The notes: generated by a model from the letters alone, not told the origin. A stretch of 64,000 nucleotides of DNA from DASXQK01 sp963724385 (GCA_963724385.1 CAVRUJ010000001.1:1-64000); one strand, 5' to 3'; shown: positions 16,530 to 25,094, counted from the first letter of the stretch. Program-made: numbers and translations.

Positions 16530-17750
16530 ATGGCGCAGGAACAGGTCGAGGTTGCCTGTTGCATCGCCGGAGGCGGGCCGGCCGGCATGATGCTGGGCCT
16601 GCTTCTGGCGCGCGCCGGCGTGGAGGTGCTGGTGCTGGAGAAGCACGGCGATTTCCTCAGGGATTTTCGCGGCGACACCATCCACCCTTCCACCTTGGAG
16701 GTGATGCATGAGCTGGGATTGCTCGAAGCCTTCCTGAAGCTGCCCCATGACGAGATCGCGACGCTGTCCGGCCAGGTCGGCACCGAGATGGTCCAGATCG
16801 CCGATTTCCGGCATCTGCCGACCCGCTGCAAGTTCGTCGCTCTGATGCCGCAATGGGACTTCCTCGATTTCCTGGCCGGGGCGGCGAAAGCCTATCCGAC
16901 CTTCCGGTTGCGCATGCAGGCGGAGGCGAGGGCCCTCATCGAAGAAGGTGGACGCGTCGTCGGCCTCAAGGCGAAGACACCCGAGGGGACGCTTGCGGTG
17001 CGCGCGGGCCTGGTGGTCGCCGCCGACGGACGCCATTCCACTCTGAGGGCGCAGGCCGGGTTGGAGGTGATGACCCTGGGCGCGCCCATGGACGTGCTGT
17101 GGCTTCGCCTGCCGCGCCGGGCTGGCGACCCCGGGCAGACGGCCGGGCGGTTCGACAGCGGGCGCATTATGGTGATGCTGAACCGGGGCAGCTATTGGCA
17201 ATGCGCCTTCGTCATCCGCAAGGGCGGGATCGAAGCGATTCGCGCGGCGGGGCTGCCGGCGTTTCGCGAAACAATCGCGGATCTGGCGCCCTATCTCGGC
17301 GACCGGCTCAATGAACTGGCGAGCTGGGACGACGTGAAGCTGTTGACGGTGGCGGTGGATCGCCTGCGGCGCTGGCATCGTCCGGGCTTGCTGTGCATCG
17401 GCGATGCCGCCCATGCCATGTCGCCCGTCGGCGGGGTCGGCATCAACCTCGCCATCCAGGACGCGGTGGCGACGGCGAACCTGCTGGGCCCGTCCTTGAC
17501 GACGGGCACGCCCACCGACGAAGAGCTGGCGGCGGTTCAGCGCCGGCGGAGCTTCCCGACCGCGATGACCCAGCGCCTGCAGGTGGCGGTGCAGAACCGG
17601 GTGATCAGCCGGGTCCTGGCGGGAGCATCGACCCAGCGCCTGCCCTTGGCGCTGCGGCTGATGCGGCGCTTTCCGGTGCTCACACGCTTGCCGGCGCGAC
17701 TGCTCGGCCTCGGCTTCCGGCCGGAGCATGTGCTCGCATCTTCCCCTTGA
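16530..17750 (+). CDS. FAD-dependent aromatic-ring hydroxylase-like monooxygenase
   Basis: A 406-residue class A flavoprotein monooxygenase. It has the dinucleotide motif CCIAGGGPAGMMLGLLLARA at residues 10-29, the DG motif LVVAADGRHSTLR near 165, and the GD motif LLCIGDAAHAMSPVGGVGIN near 290, which together define the PHBH/PheA group. Such enzymes use NAD(P)H and O2 to hydroxylate phenols, quinone precursors or polyketides. ATG 16530 is chosen. No partner genes of a catabolic pathway are adjacent, so the substrate is open. Its 3' end is followed after about 40 bp by an unrelated conserved protein on the same strand. Confidence 0.87.
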   Translation: MAQEQVEVACCIAGGGPAGMMLGLLLARAGVEVLVLEKHGDFLRDFRGDTIHPSTLEVMHELGLLEAFLKLPHDEIATLSGQVGTEMVQIADFRHLPTRCKFVALMPQWDFLDFLAGAAKAYPTFRLRMQAEARALIEEGGRVVGLKAKTPEGTLAVRAGLVVAADGRHSTLRAQAGLEVMTLGAPMDVLWLRLPRRAGDPGQTAGRFDSGRIMVMLNRGSYWQCAFVIRKGGIEAIRAAGLPAFRETIADLAPYLGDRLNELASWDDVKLLTVAVDRLRRWHRPGLLCIGDAAHAMSPVGGVGINLAIQDAVATANLLGPSLTTGTPTDEELAAVQRRRSFPTAMTQRLQVAVQNRVISRVLAGASTQRLPLALRLMRRFPVLTRLPARLLGLGFRPEHVLASSP

Positions 17751-17791
17751 TCGGCCTCCTCCCTGACCTCAAGGTGTCCAGCAGCGCTCTC

Positions 17792-18445
17792 ATGCCCCTG
17801 CAGAACCGCGTCACGCCTCTTGGCGAGATCCTTGCCATTCCCGAGCGCGGCCTGTTTATGGGCAACCGCGGGATCATCCACGACCCCGCGACGCGCAGCT
17901 TGCTCAAGCGACGCTGGACCACGAAAGCCTGGATCGTCTGCCTGTGCGACTACGACGGCCGGCGCCGGACGCCGATGGCCGGCCGGAGCTGGACCGAACT
18001 GTTCTTTCTCGACGAGGCGACCGCTCTGGCGGCCGGGCACCGGCCTTGCTTCTTCTGCCGGCGCGAAGCGGCGGAACGCTTCCGGGCGGCCTGGGCCAGG
18101 GGCAATGCGGTTGCATTGCCGAAGGCGGCGGCGATGGACGCGGTGCTCCACGGTGAAAGGCTCGCGGGAAAGGCCAAACGCATGCACCCGGTCCCTGGTC
18201 CCGTCGGGAGTCTGCCCGATGGCACGATGCTATGGGCGGATGGCGATTGTTACCTGGTCAGCAGTGGCCGGATATTTCACTGGTCGCCTGGGGGCTATCG
18301 GCCCGTGCTAACATCCCCGAGACACCCGCAACTCTTGACGCCGCCGTCGACGGTGAGGACGCTCGCGGCGGGCTATCGGCCCGTCCTGCACCCGAGCAGC
18401 GACGCCGGCATGGCCGGCAAGAAGGGAATCGAGCGCCGTGGCTGA
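17792..18445 (+). CDS. conserved hypothetical protein with CxxC motif
   Basis: A 217-residue soluble protein whose start is set at ATG 17792 because upstream codons lie in the end of the previous gene. Visible features are WIVCLCDYDGRRRTPMAGRS, WTELFFLDEATALAAGHRP, and CFFCRREAAERFRAAW, where the CxxC is a possible metal or redox site. The composition and pattern (a charged, Arg-rich DGRRR patch beside a CxxC) suggest a nucleic-acid or metal-binding role, but no named family is recognised. It overlaps the next gene, an alkyltransferase, by 8 bp, so the two are co-translated and may share a DNA-related job; that link is inference. Confidence 0.65.
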   Translation: MPLQNRVTPLGEILAIPERGLFMGNRGIIHDPATRSLLKRRWTTKAWIVCLCDYDGRRRTPMAGRSWTELFFLDEATALAAGHRPCFFCRREAAERFRAAWARGNAVALPKAAAMDAVLHGERLAGKAKRMHPVPGPVGSLPDGTMLWADGDCYLVSSGRIFHWSPGGYRPVLTSPRHPQLLTPPSTVRTLAAGYRPVLHPSSDAGMAGKKGIERRG

Positions 18446-18968
18446 GGTCTTGCAGCTCTTCATCGACCGGACCGCCACGCCCATCGGCGAGCTGATCGTC
18501 GTGGCCGACGGCGAGGGACGATTGCGCGCCATCGACTGGACCGACCGGGAGGCGGGGATGCTGCGCAACCTGCGCCTGCAATATGGTCCGCGCGGCTTCG
18601 CGCTCACGCCCAAGCGCAACCCCGGCGGCCTCACCAGGGCGATGTCGAACTATTTCAAGGGCCACCTTGATGCCATCCAGGGCTTACCGGTCGCGACCAA
18701 CGGGACGCCGTTCCAGCGCAGAGTCTGGCGGGCCCTCAGGCGCATTCCTACCGGCACGACCCTCTCTTATGCCGAGCTTGCGCGCCGGATCGGCCGGGCC
18801 AGCGCCGTGCGCGCGGTCGGACATGCCAATGGCGCCAATCCGATCAGCATTGTCGTGCCCTGCCATCGGGTGGTGGGTTCCGACGGCAGCCTCACGGGCT
18901 ACGGCGGCGGGATTTCGCGCAAGCGCTGGCTGCTCACCCATGAAGCCGCGGGAGCCCCGTCGCGGTAG
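18438..18968 (+). CDS. ogt: methylated-DNA--protein-cysteine methyltransferase
   Basis: Suicide repair enzyme that moves the methyl group from O6-methylguanine in DNA to its own cysteine. The 176-residue protein ends with the full active-site signature ISIVVPCHRVVGSDGSLTGY; the acceptor is the Cys in PCHRV. The DNA-binding helix-turn-helix is TTLSYAELARRIGRASAVRA, with the arginine finger in RAVGHANG. Translation starts at GTG 18438, inside the end of the upstream gene. It lacks an AraC/Ada regulatory part, so it is of the Ogt type rather than Ada. Convergent with the small lipoprotein gene 3 bp downstream. Confidence 0.94.
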   Translation: MAEVLQLFIDRTATPIGELIVVADGEGRLRAIDWTDREAGMLRNLRLQYGPRGFALTPKRNPGGLTRAMSNYFKGHLDAIQGLPVATNGTPFQRRVWRALRRIPTGTTLSYAELARRIGRASAVRAVGHANGANPISIVVPCHRVVGSDGSLTGYGGGISRKRWLLTHEAAGAPSR

Positions 18969-18971
18969 CGC

Positions 18972-19253
18972 TCACGGGCTCTTGGGGCAGTATTTCTGGA
19001 CGTCGCTGGAGCCCCTTTCCAGATTGGACTGGGCCGAGCTCAGCTCGGCGAACTCGGCCGAGCAGTTGTCGGAACCGATCGCCTTGCTGACGCAGCCCTG
19101 ATACTGGCTCAACCGCTGCCCGACCTCCGTCAGGGCCTGTTCGTAGCCGGTGCGCGAAACGCCGCAATAGGCGGGGTCGGCCGTGCTTTCGCAGCCCGCG
19201 AGCGCGGCCGCCAAAAGCGACGCGGCCATGACAGGTCCTATGTTAGCGCGCAT
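18972..19253 (-). CDS. small lipoprotein, function unknown
   Basis: A 93-residue protein with a lipoprotein signal peptide and lipobox LAGC (lipidated Cys21). The mature part is about 70 residues, helical (LTEVGQRLSQYQGCVSKAIG) with four further cysteines that could form two disulfides in the periplasm. GGGA upstream of ATG 19253 is a weak ribosome site. No family is recognised. It converges on ogt with only 3 bp between the stops. Downstream and upstream genes offer no functional hint. Confidence 0.68.
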   Translation of the reverse strand: MRANIGPVMAASLLAAALAGCESTADPAYCGVSRTGYEQALTEVGQRLSQYQGCVSKAIGSDNCSAEFAELSSAQSNLERGSSDVQKYCPKSP

Positions 19254-19387
19254 ATATCATTCCCACTTTTTGCCGATGCCCAACGCTCGCTACCATGCCA
19301 CACCCGGAGCATGTCGTGACAGAAAGAGGCTCGGTTGCCGGCGATCTCTGCGGCCGGCTGGATTGCAGCGCCAGCGGAGGCGGCATC

Positions 19388-21388
19388 TCAATAGAGACCT
19401 CTCAGCCACCGATAGGCGCCATAAAGCGCCTGACCGGCCCGACCGGTCCGATCCAGCAGGCGATAGGCATCGTCGGCCCTGCGGTGGAGGAACCGGCGCG
19501 CCTGGCCCGGGTCCTGCGCGGCGCGCCATTCGTGCAAGGCAACGGCCATCCGGACTTCGGACTTGGTTTGCTCGATGAACCGGCGCGCGCGCCGGAGACT
19601 CGCCGGGGCGCGGAGCGGCGGGACGCCGCTCACCATCACAGTGTTCCCGGCATGCAGGCGGTATTCGCAAACGGGTACCTGGGTCTGGCTCAAATCGAAG
19701 CCATGCCCTTCGGCGAACCGGAGGAGAAAATCGTAGTCCTCCAGGGGCACCGCCTCGTCGCGGAATCTCAGGCCTGATTTGTCGCAGCGATACAGATCCA
19801 GGACATAGGAGTGGATCGGGATGAAATTGTCCCGCATCAGGTCGAGCTTGCTGCGACCCCAGGCGAAGGGGCCCGGCTTGATGCCATGAACGCGGATGTT
19901 TCCTTCCGCTTCCACCGCATGGCTCATCATGCAGCCGCCGGCCGCCAGGGCCGCCGCGGGATTGCCCTTAAGCGCCGCGATCAGAAGGGCGTAGCCTCCG
20001 CGATAGACGATGTCGTCGTCATCCAGGAAGGCCAGGTACCGGCCGGCGGCCGCGGCGATCCCGACGTTCAGCAGCCGGGCCCGGCCGTCGGTCTCAGCCT
20101 CGGCGGCGACGGGAATCACCTTGCCGGTCATGCCGGCGGGCCAGGCGATCCGCGCGACCAGAGCCTCCGCGGCCGATCGAAATTCCGGGGAGGATCCTTG
20201 AAGCATGACCAGCGCTTCCAACGCTGTCCACCCCTGGCCTGCCAGGGATGACAGAGCCTGCTCCAGAAATGCCAGACGCGCCATCGTGCAACTTCGGACG
20301 ACAACGCTCAGGAGTTCAGGGTTCCCCACGACATCCCCGCCCGCGAGGTTCGACTGCGCCGCTGGGGGATCATACACCAGGACCGCCGCCTTCGGGGCCG
20401 ATGGGCGGGTTTTGGCTGGCTCGAGAATGTCGGTGAAGAAGAAGAACCGGCGAAACCTCTCCTTGTTGGCCAGAAGGTAGCCGGGCAGATCCTGCTCGAC
20501 GTTAAATGCCTCGAAGCTCATCGGCGCGAACCGTGGATCGAACGCCGTCTCCAGGTAACGCCGTTGGATCCTGGCGCAGTCCTCACGCCCGAGAGCCCCC
20601 TCGAACACCTGGATCGCCACGGGATCTTCGGCGACCGCGACCACCCGGTAGGGGTCCACGACATGGGCGAAGTTCTGCGCCTTCACTGCCACGGCCTCGG
20701 CCCCGCCGAGGGAGGAAAAATGCCAGCCGCCCTCCTCGACATAGTCCCAGCGCCGGCTCCTGCGCCGAAGCACGTGGCCCGACCGGTCGGCGCCCCTGCG
20801 CACCTTCTGGGGCCCGAGGCGCCGGAACCGCTTCCAGCGGCAGGCGACGGTACCAAGAAACGGCAGGCCGTTGAGCGCGGCGCTCGAGAGACTGTTGAGA
20901 TAGCCGCGATGGTTGCGCAGGACGACTATGCTGAAGGGCTTGCGGGAGAGACGCTGCGCCAGGCTTGCCAGCAAAGCCGGGCGCGGAATCTCGTCGACGT
21001 CGCTGAGAAGCACGATGTCGTCGTCTTGAAGGCCGCAGCCCGCCAGCACTGGGCCGATGGCATTGCGCAACGCGCTCTCCGCGACCCACCGCTCCGTCTC
21101 GGTGCGGTTGGTGCCGGCCGGGGCCGGGACCTTCGCATAGAGGATCTTGCCGGCGAAGCGCTCGAAGCGTGCGGCGAAGGCCTCGAAGAAATAGGGCTTC
21201 GCCGCGCCCGCGAAGCTGTGGTCGGATTCGACGATCACGAACAGATCGACCGCATCCCAAAGCTCGCCGATGCGGATTTCCAAAAGGTCGATCTCATTGA
21301 ACAGCATGCAGGCGTCGACGATCCGTGGCCGGCCCGCCGGCCGATTGTGCCCGTGGAGACCCCGCAGGAACCGCGGCACGCGTATCAT
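19388..21388 (-). CDS. GT17-GT2 fusion glycosyltransferase
   Basis: A 666-residue two-domain protein. Residues about 20-290 match GT17 (the beta-1,4-GlcNAc transferase III type): IVDACMLFNEIDLLEIRIGE, FVIVESDHSFAG, then ESALRNAIGP and DDIVLLSDVDEIPRP with the catalytic acidic motif, and GGWHFSSLGG. Residues about 340-600 are a GT2 domain: LLSVVVRSCTMARLAFLEQA, then GRYLAFLDDDDIVY (DDD metal site) and a late PLEDYDFLLRF. The start is ATG 21388, preceded by GGGGAATGGA; an in-frame ATG 51 nt upstream lies within a repeat. The fusion implies two sequential sugar transfers to one acceptor. Neighbours do not define the acceptor. Confidence 0.82.
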   Translation of the reverse strand: MIRVPRFLRGLHGHNRPAGRPRIVDACMLFNEIDLLEIRIGELWDAVDLFVIVESDHSFAGAAKPYFFEAFAARFERFAGKILYAKVPAPAGTNRTETERWVAESALRNAIGPVLAGCGLQDDDIVLLSDVDEIPRPALLASLAQRLSRKPFSIVVLRNHRGYLNSLSSAALNGLPFLGTVACRWKRFRRLGPQKVRRGADRSGHVLRRRSRRWDYVEEGGWHFSSLGGAEAVAVKAQNFAHVVDPYRVVAVAEDPVAIQVFEGALGREDCARIQRRYLETAFDPRFAPMSFEAFNVEQDLPGYLLANKERFRRFFFFTDILEPAKTRPSAPKAAVLVYDPPAAQSNLAGGDVVGNPELLSVVVRSCTMARLAFLEQALSSLAGQGWTALEALVMLQGSSPEFRSAAEALVARIAWPAGMTGKVIPVAAEAETDGRARLLNVGIAAAAGRYLAFLDDDDIVYRGGYALLIAALKGNPAAALAAGGCMMSHAVEAEGNIRVHGIKPGPFAWGRSKLDLMRDNFIPIHSYVLDLYRCDKSGLRFRDEAVPLEDYDFLLRFAEGHGFDLSQTQVPVCEYRLHAGNTVMVSGVPPLRAPASLRRARRFIEQTKSEVRMAVALHEWRAAQDPGQARRFLHRRADDAYRLLDRTGRAGQALYGAYRWLRGLY

Positions 21389-21406
21389 TCCATTCCCCGC
21401 GCTGCT

Positions 21407-21444
21407 AGAACATGTTCCGATCCTATTGAATCGGAACATGCTCT
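21407..21444. repeat. palindromic repeat (hairpin)
   Basis: AGAACATGTTCCGAT (21407-21421) and ATCGGAACATGCTCT (21430-21444) form an inverted repeat with one mismatch around a loop of about 8 nt. It resembles intergenic palindromes common in alphaproteobacteria that end in GCTCTA. It directly precedes a second repeat type at 21447-21510. Confidence 0.7.
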
Positions 21445-21446
21445 AA

Positions 21447-21510
21447 ATTCCTTGGTCTGGTCGCATTTTCTGCGCCGAACCGGTACCCACTTCGGCGGAA
21501 AATGCTCTAG
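21447..21510. repeat. interspersed palindromic repeat, copy 1
   Basis: A 64-bp element starting ATTCCTTGGTCTGGTCGC and ending GGAAAATGCTCTAG. It contains the arms GCATTTTC-tg-CGCCGAA and TTCGGCG-GAAAATGC and so folds into a long hairpin. A second copy with about six differences lies at 45191-45252. It sits between the divergent starts of the GT17-GT2 gene and the ThDP enzyme gene. Confidence 0.85.
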
Positions 21511-21579
21511 GGTGACGTTAGCGAATTCTTCTCTTTGGGCAACGGGGACCGGGTGCCGGCGCCCGCCGGCGGGGCAAAC

Positions 21580-23196
21580 ATGGCGACATGCGGCGAATTG
21601 CTGGTCCGCCTGCTCGAGGCTTACGGCGTCGAGCTGGTCTTCGGCATTCCGGGCGTCCACACGGTCGAGCTTTATCGCGGCCTGCCGGCGACCCGGATCA
21701 GGCATGTGACCCCGCGCCACGAGCAGGGCGCGGGCTTCATGGCCGACGGCTATGCCCGGGCGACGGGTAAGCCGGGGGTCTGCTTCATCATCACCGGCCC
21801 GGGCATGACCAACATCCTGACCGCCATGGGCCAGGCCTATGGCGATTCCGTGCCGATGCTGGTGATCTCCAGCGTCAACCGCCGCGATCAGCTGGGCATG
21901 GGCGACGGGCGCCTGCATGAGCTGCCGTCCCAGCGCAACCTGGTGGCCGGCGTGGCGGCCTTCAGCCACACGCTCCTGCGGCCCGATCAGCTGCCCCAGG
22001 TCATGGCCCGCGCCTTCGCGCTGTTCGCCAGCGCCCGGCCGCGGCCCGTGCATATCGAAATCCCCATCGACGTGATCGCCGAGCCCGCCGACCCGTCGAT
22101 CGCAACGGTCAGGCACTTGCCCGGTCCGCCGGCGCCGACGCCCGACGCCGTGGCGAAGGCCGCTGCGCTGCTGCGGGCCGGCAAGGCGCCTCTCGTGGTT
22201 CTGGGCGGCGGCGCCGTCAATGCAGCGTCGGAGGCTTTGGCCCTGGTCGAGCACCTCGATGCGCCGGTGATCCATACCGTCAATGCCAAGGGCATCCTGC
22301 CGCCCGGCCATCCCTTGCGCGCCGGCGAGAACATGGGCCTGGCGCCGGTGCGCGAGGCGCTTGGCAGCGCCGATGTCGTGCTCGCCGTCGGCAGCGAGTT
22401 CGGCGAGACGGAGATGTATCCCGATCCGCAACCGCTCAAATTCGGCGGGCCGCTCATCCGCGTCGACATCGACCCCGAACAGCTGGTCCGCAGGGTCGCC
22501 GCCGATTTGCCGATCCTGGCCGATGCGCGCCTGGCGCTTATGGCGATCAATCGGGCACTCGGTGTCGCCGGGCGCGGGCAAGGCCGTGCCGACAGCGCCG
22601 GCGCCAGGCGCGCCGCGGAAATCCGCGCCGCGGCCGCCAGGCTCTGGTGGCCGGCGGTCGCGGTCCACCGGCGGGTCGCCAGGGTCATTCGCGAAAGCCT
22701 GCCTGACGCAATCGTGGTCGGCGATTCCGCCGAGCCGGTCTATGCCATGAACCAATTCTACGAGGCGCCGCGTCCGCGTTCCTACTTCAACTCGGCCACC
22801 GGGTACGGCACTCTCGGCTATGGCCTGCCGGCCGGCATCGGCGCCAAGCTAGGCGCTCCCGACAGGCCGGTCGTGGTGCTGGTGGGCGACGGGGGCCTGC
22901 AATTCACCATCGGCGAGCTCGCCGCAGCGGTGGAGACCAAGCTGCCCTTGATCGTCCTGGTGTGGAACAACCAGGGCTATGGCGAGATCAAGACCTACAT
23001 GGTCGAGCGCCAGATCGCACCCATCGGGGTCGATATCTACACCCCCGACTTCCTCGCGATCGCACGCGGGTTCGGCTGCGCGGCGGCCGGTGTCGAGAGT
23101 TTCGATCACCTGGCAGGGCTGCTCAAGTCAGCGGCGGCGGCAACGGTCCCGACGCTGATCGAGATCCGCGCCGACGCGCCCTTCCTCAAGGAATAG
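21580..23196 (+). CDS. ThDP-dependent decarboxylase, AruI-like (5-guanidino-2-oxopentanoate decarboxylase)
   Basis: A 538-residue thiamine-diphosphate enzyme of the acetolactate-synthase fold. The N-terminal PYR domain has the catalytic glutamate in TPRHEQGAGFMADGYARATG; the C-terminal PP domain has the ThDP/Mg motif GDGGLQFTIGELAAAVETKL with NN in VWNNQGYGEI. The run GMGDGRLHELPSQRNLVAGV closely matches my recollection of AruI-type enzymes, which decarboxylate the 2-oxo acid of arginine to 4-guanidinobutanal. ATG 21580 follows GGCGGGG. No arginine:pyruvate transaminase (AruH) is adjacent, so the exact substrate is inferred. The next gene, dacB, starts at the base after the stop. Confidence 0.8.
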   Translation: MATCGELLVRLLEAYGVELVFGIPGVHTVELYRGLPATRIRHVTPRHEQGAGFMADGYARATGKPGVCFIITGPGMTNILTAMGQAYGDSVPMLVISSVNRRDQLGMGDGRLHELPSQRNLVAGVAAFSHTLLRPDQLPQVMARAFALFASARPRPVHIEIPIDVIAEPADPSIATVRHLPGPPAPTPDAVAKAAALLRAGKAPLVVLGGGAVNAASEALALVEHLDAPVIHTVNAKGILPPGHPLRAGENMGLAPVREALGSADVVLAVGSEFGETEMYPDPQPLKFGGPLIRVDIDPEQLVRRVAADLPILADARLALMAINRALGVAGRGQGRADSAGARRAAEIRAAAARLWWPAVAVHRRVARVIRESLPDAIVVGDSAEPVYAMNQFYEAPRPRSYFNSATGYGTLGYGLPAGIGAKLGAPDRPVVVLVGDGGLQFTIGELAAAVETKLPLIVLVWNNQGYGEIKTYMVERQIAPIGVDIYTPDFLAIARGFGCAAAGVESFDHLAGLLKSAAAATVPTLIEIRADAPFLKE

Positions 23197-24684
23197 ATGC
23201 CCCAAGGCTTGAACGTGCGCGCGCCGATCGGGTCCGCCCTCTCCACGCCTCGCCTCGCCAGCCTGATCTTGCTTCTCGCCGTCGTCGTCGCGATCTGCGG
23301 CCATGCCGGTTTCGCTCGGGCGGCAGCGATCGACAGGCTGATGGCCAAGCTCGGCCTCGGAGAGGCCGAGTTGGGGTTCATCGTGGTCGACCCGGCGACC
23401 GGCCAGAGCCTGGCCCAGCGCGACGCCGACAAGCTCTTCGTGCCGGCCTCGGTCAGCAAGCTCGCCACCGTCTATGCGGCCTTGCAGATTCTGGGCCCCG
23501 AACATCGCTTCATCACCCAGCTCCTGCGCCTGGGTGGCGACCTCTATCTCCAGGGCGGCGGCGATCCGGTGCTGACGGCGAACGATCTCCAGGCGCTCGC
23601 GACCCAGCTCAAGGCCGCGAAGGCCGGGCCGATATCCAGGTTCTTCTATGACGACAGCCTGATGGCTACGCTGCCGGCGATCAACGACGGCCAGCCCGTC
23701 GCCGCCGAGTACAATTGCGGCATCGGCGCCCTCGATCTGGACTTCAACCGCATCGAGATCCTCTGGTCGCGGCCCGTCGCCGGCGGGCCGCTGGAATTCC
23801 AGGCCCGCAGCATCGCCGACGGCCTCGAAGTGCCGACCAGTTGGATCGGCTTCGAGCCGGCGTCCGAGGACCTGCCGCCGGAAATGCCCTTCCTTTATGG
23901 CGGCGACGGCAAGGCCGACCGATGGCGGTACGCCCGCAGCATTCCCGATAGCGGCGCCTCCTTCCTGCCGGTCAAGGGCACGAGCCTCCAGACGGCCCTC
24001 GTCTTCGCCCAGCTGGCGCTCGGCGAGGGCCTGGCGCTTCCCCAGCCGGCGCCCGGCCATGTGCCCCCGGGCGCTGGGCTGGTCGGCCGGATCGAGAGTC
24101 CGCCGTTGGCCGAGATCATCCCAGGCCTCATGCGCTATTCCAACAATTCCACCGCCGAGTTGATCGGGCTCGCCGCCTCGCGCGCACTCACGGGCCAATC
24201 GCTGGCGTTGCACCAGTCGAGCCTGGCGATCACGAGCTGGCTTGAGGCGCGGCTGCCGCGCACGGATTGGGGCGGCTTCAACCTGGAATACCATTCGGGG
24301 CTGAGCCCGGAGAGCCGTGTGTCGCCGCGGCAGATGGCGGCGATTCTCGGCCTTGTCGCCGGCGATGCCGACCTTATGCAGAGCCTGCCGCCGCTGAACA
24401 AGGAAGGGGAGCCCGCCGTGCCGGGCGATGCGGCGCCGGCTCGCGAGGTGCTGGGCAAGAGCGGGACTATGGACTACGTCAGCGCGCTCGCGGGCTTCTT
24501 CCCAGCGCGCGACGGAAGCGAGCTTGCCTTCGCCATCTTCGTCTTCGACCCCGTCCGGCGCGCGGCCTTCGATGCGGCGAGGGACGTGAGGGTCCTGGCG
24601 CCGACGCCCGAGGCCCTCGTGTGGACCAAGCGGGCCCGCAAGCTCGAGGCGGAGCTCCTGGCGAGCTGGCTGGATCGGTTTTGA
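23197..24684 (+). CDS. dacB: D-alanyl-D-alanine carboxypeptidase/endopeptidase (PBP4 type, S13)
   Basis: Periplasmic serine peptidase that trims or cleaves peptidoglycan cross-links. The 495-residue precursor has a signal sequence (LASLILLLAVVVAI, cleaved near ARA-A) and all three catalytic motifs of S13 enzymes: SxxK at Ser85-Lys88 (PASVSKLAT), SxN near residue 315 (YSNNST) and KSG at about 421 (LGKSGTMDY). The large insert between SxxK and SxN is normal for the family. Start ATG 23197 directly abuts the preceding stop, so translation is probably coupled. No functional link to the ThDP enzyme is known. Confidence 0.92.
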   Translation: MPQGLNVRAPIGSALSTPRLASLILLLAVVVAICGHAGFARAAAIDRLMAKLGLGEAELGFIVVDPATGQSLAQRDADKLFVPASVSKLATVYAALQILGPEHRFITQLLRLGGDLYLQGGGDPVLTANDLQALATQLKAAKAGPISRFFYDDSLMATLPAINDGQPVAAEYNCGIGALDLDFNRIEILWSRPVAGGPLEFQARSIADGLEVPTSWIGFEPASEDLPPEMPFLYGGDGKADRWRYARSIPDSGASFLPVKGTSLQTALVFAQLALGEGLALPQPAPGHVPPGAGLVGRIESPPLAEIIPGLMRYSNNSTAELIGLAASRALTGQSLALHQSSLAITSWLEARLPRTDWGGFNLEYHSGLSPESRVSPRQMAAILGLVAGDADLMQSLPPLNKEGEPAVPGDAAPAREVLGKSGTMDYVSALAGFFPARDGSELAFAIFVFDPVRRAAFDAARDVRVLAPTPEALVWTKRARKLEAELLASWLDRF

Positions 24685-24849
24685 GCTTGCCCTGCTCCAA
24701 GGCATCGGAGCCCGATTCGCGTCTCATGCCGAATAGGCTTGAGACCATCAAGCGTGGGCCATTACCTCGGCGGGCCGTCCGTTAAGAACTTGTTTATCGC
24801 TGGCAGGCATTAGTGCCATCAAGATCCCAAAAGGGACGGCCCAAACGCA

Positions 24850-24875
24850 AGAAACCCCGCCTTGGCGGGGTTTCT
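24850..24875 (+). terminator. strong hairpin, probable terminator
   Basis: AGAAACCCCGCC (24850-24861) and GGCGGGGTTTCT (24864-24875) are perfectly complementary, giving a very stable stem with a tight loop. The 3' arm includes TTTCT, so the hairpin could stop transcription from dacB, or act on a small RNA reading in either direction. No long T-run follows on the plus strand. Confidence 0.6.
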
Positions 24876-24899
24876 GCCTGACGCACCTGATGAGGTCTC

Positions 24900-24928
24900 G
24901 GCGCCACCCTTGCTCCAGCGGTGGCGCC
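24900..24928. other. second hairpin in the dacB-downstream region
   Basis: GGCGCCACC (24900-24908) and GGTGGCGCC (24920-24928) pair perfectly around an 11-nt loop. There is no T-run, so it may be part of an RNA structure rather than a simple terminator. Confidence 0.45.
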
Positions 24929-25094
24929 ATTCCCTAACTTCGCTAAATCATTCTCTTACAGCTTCCTTGCAGCCGCAACGCCCGGCCGTCCAGGCCCGGA
25001 ATTTGCCACCGCACCTCGGCCCCTTCCTTCCCATATGGTGAAGCGGTGCAGGCGGTTGGGCGCCCGCTCGCAGACGAGATTCGGGGGCGAGGGA

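Larger units (their letters stand above)
24685..25094. other. structured intergenic region, no supported gene
   Basis: About 410 bp without a convincing protein gene. It contains three inverted repeats: GGCCGTCC (24773-24780) with GGACGGCC near 24832-24839, a 12-bp hairpin at 24850-24875 and a 9-bp hairpin at 24900-24928. The density of paired segments could mean a small RNA on either strand or stacked terminators after dacB. A short minus-strand frame at 24748-24930 has no ribosome site or motif. Confidence 0.5.

Noticed and set aside
16530..17750. UbiH/Coq6 ubiquinone hydroxylase as identity of the FAD monooxygenase
   Set aside because: The three flavin motifs fit the larger class A group, but the UbiH-specific regions and ubiquinone-gene neighbours are absent.
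24748..24930. 60-codon minus-strand ORF in the dacB-downstream region
   Set aside because: It runs through two strong hairpins and has no ribosome site; more likely structured non-coding DNA.
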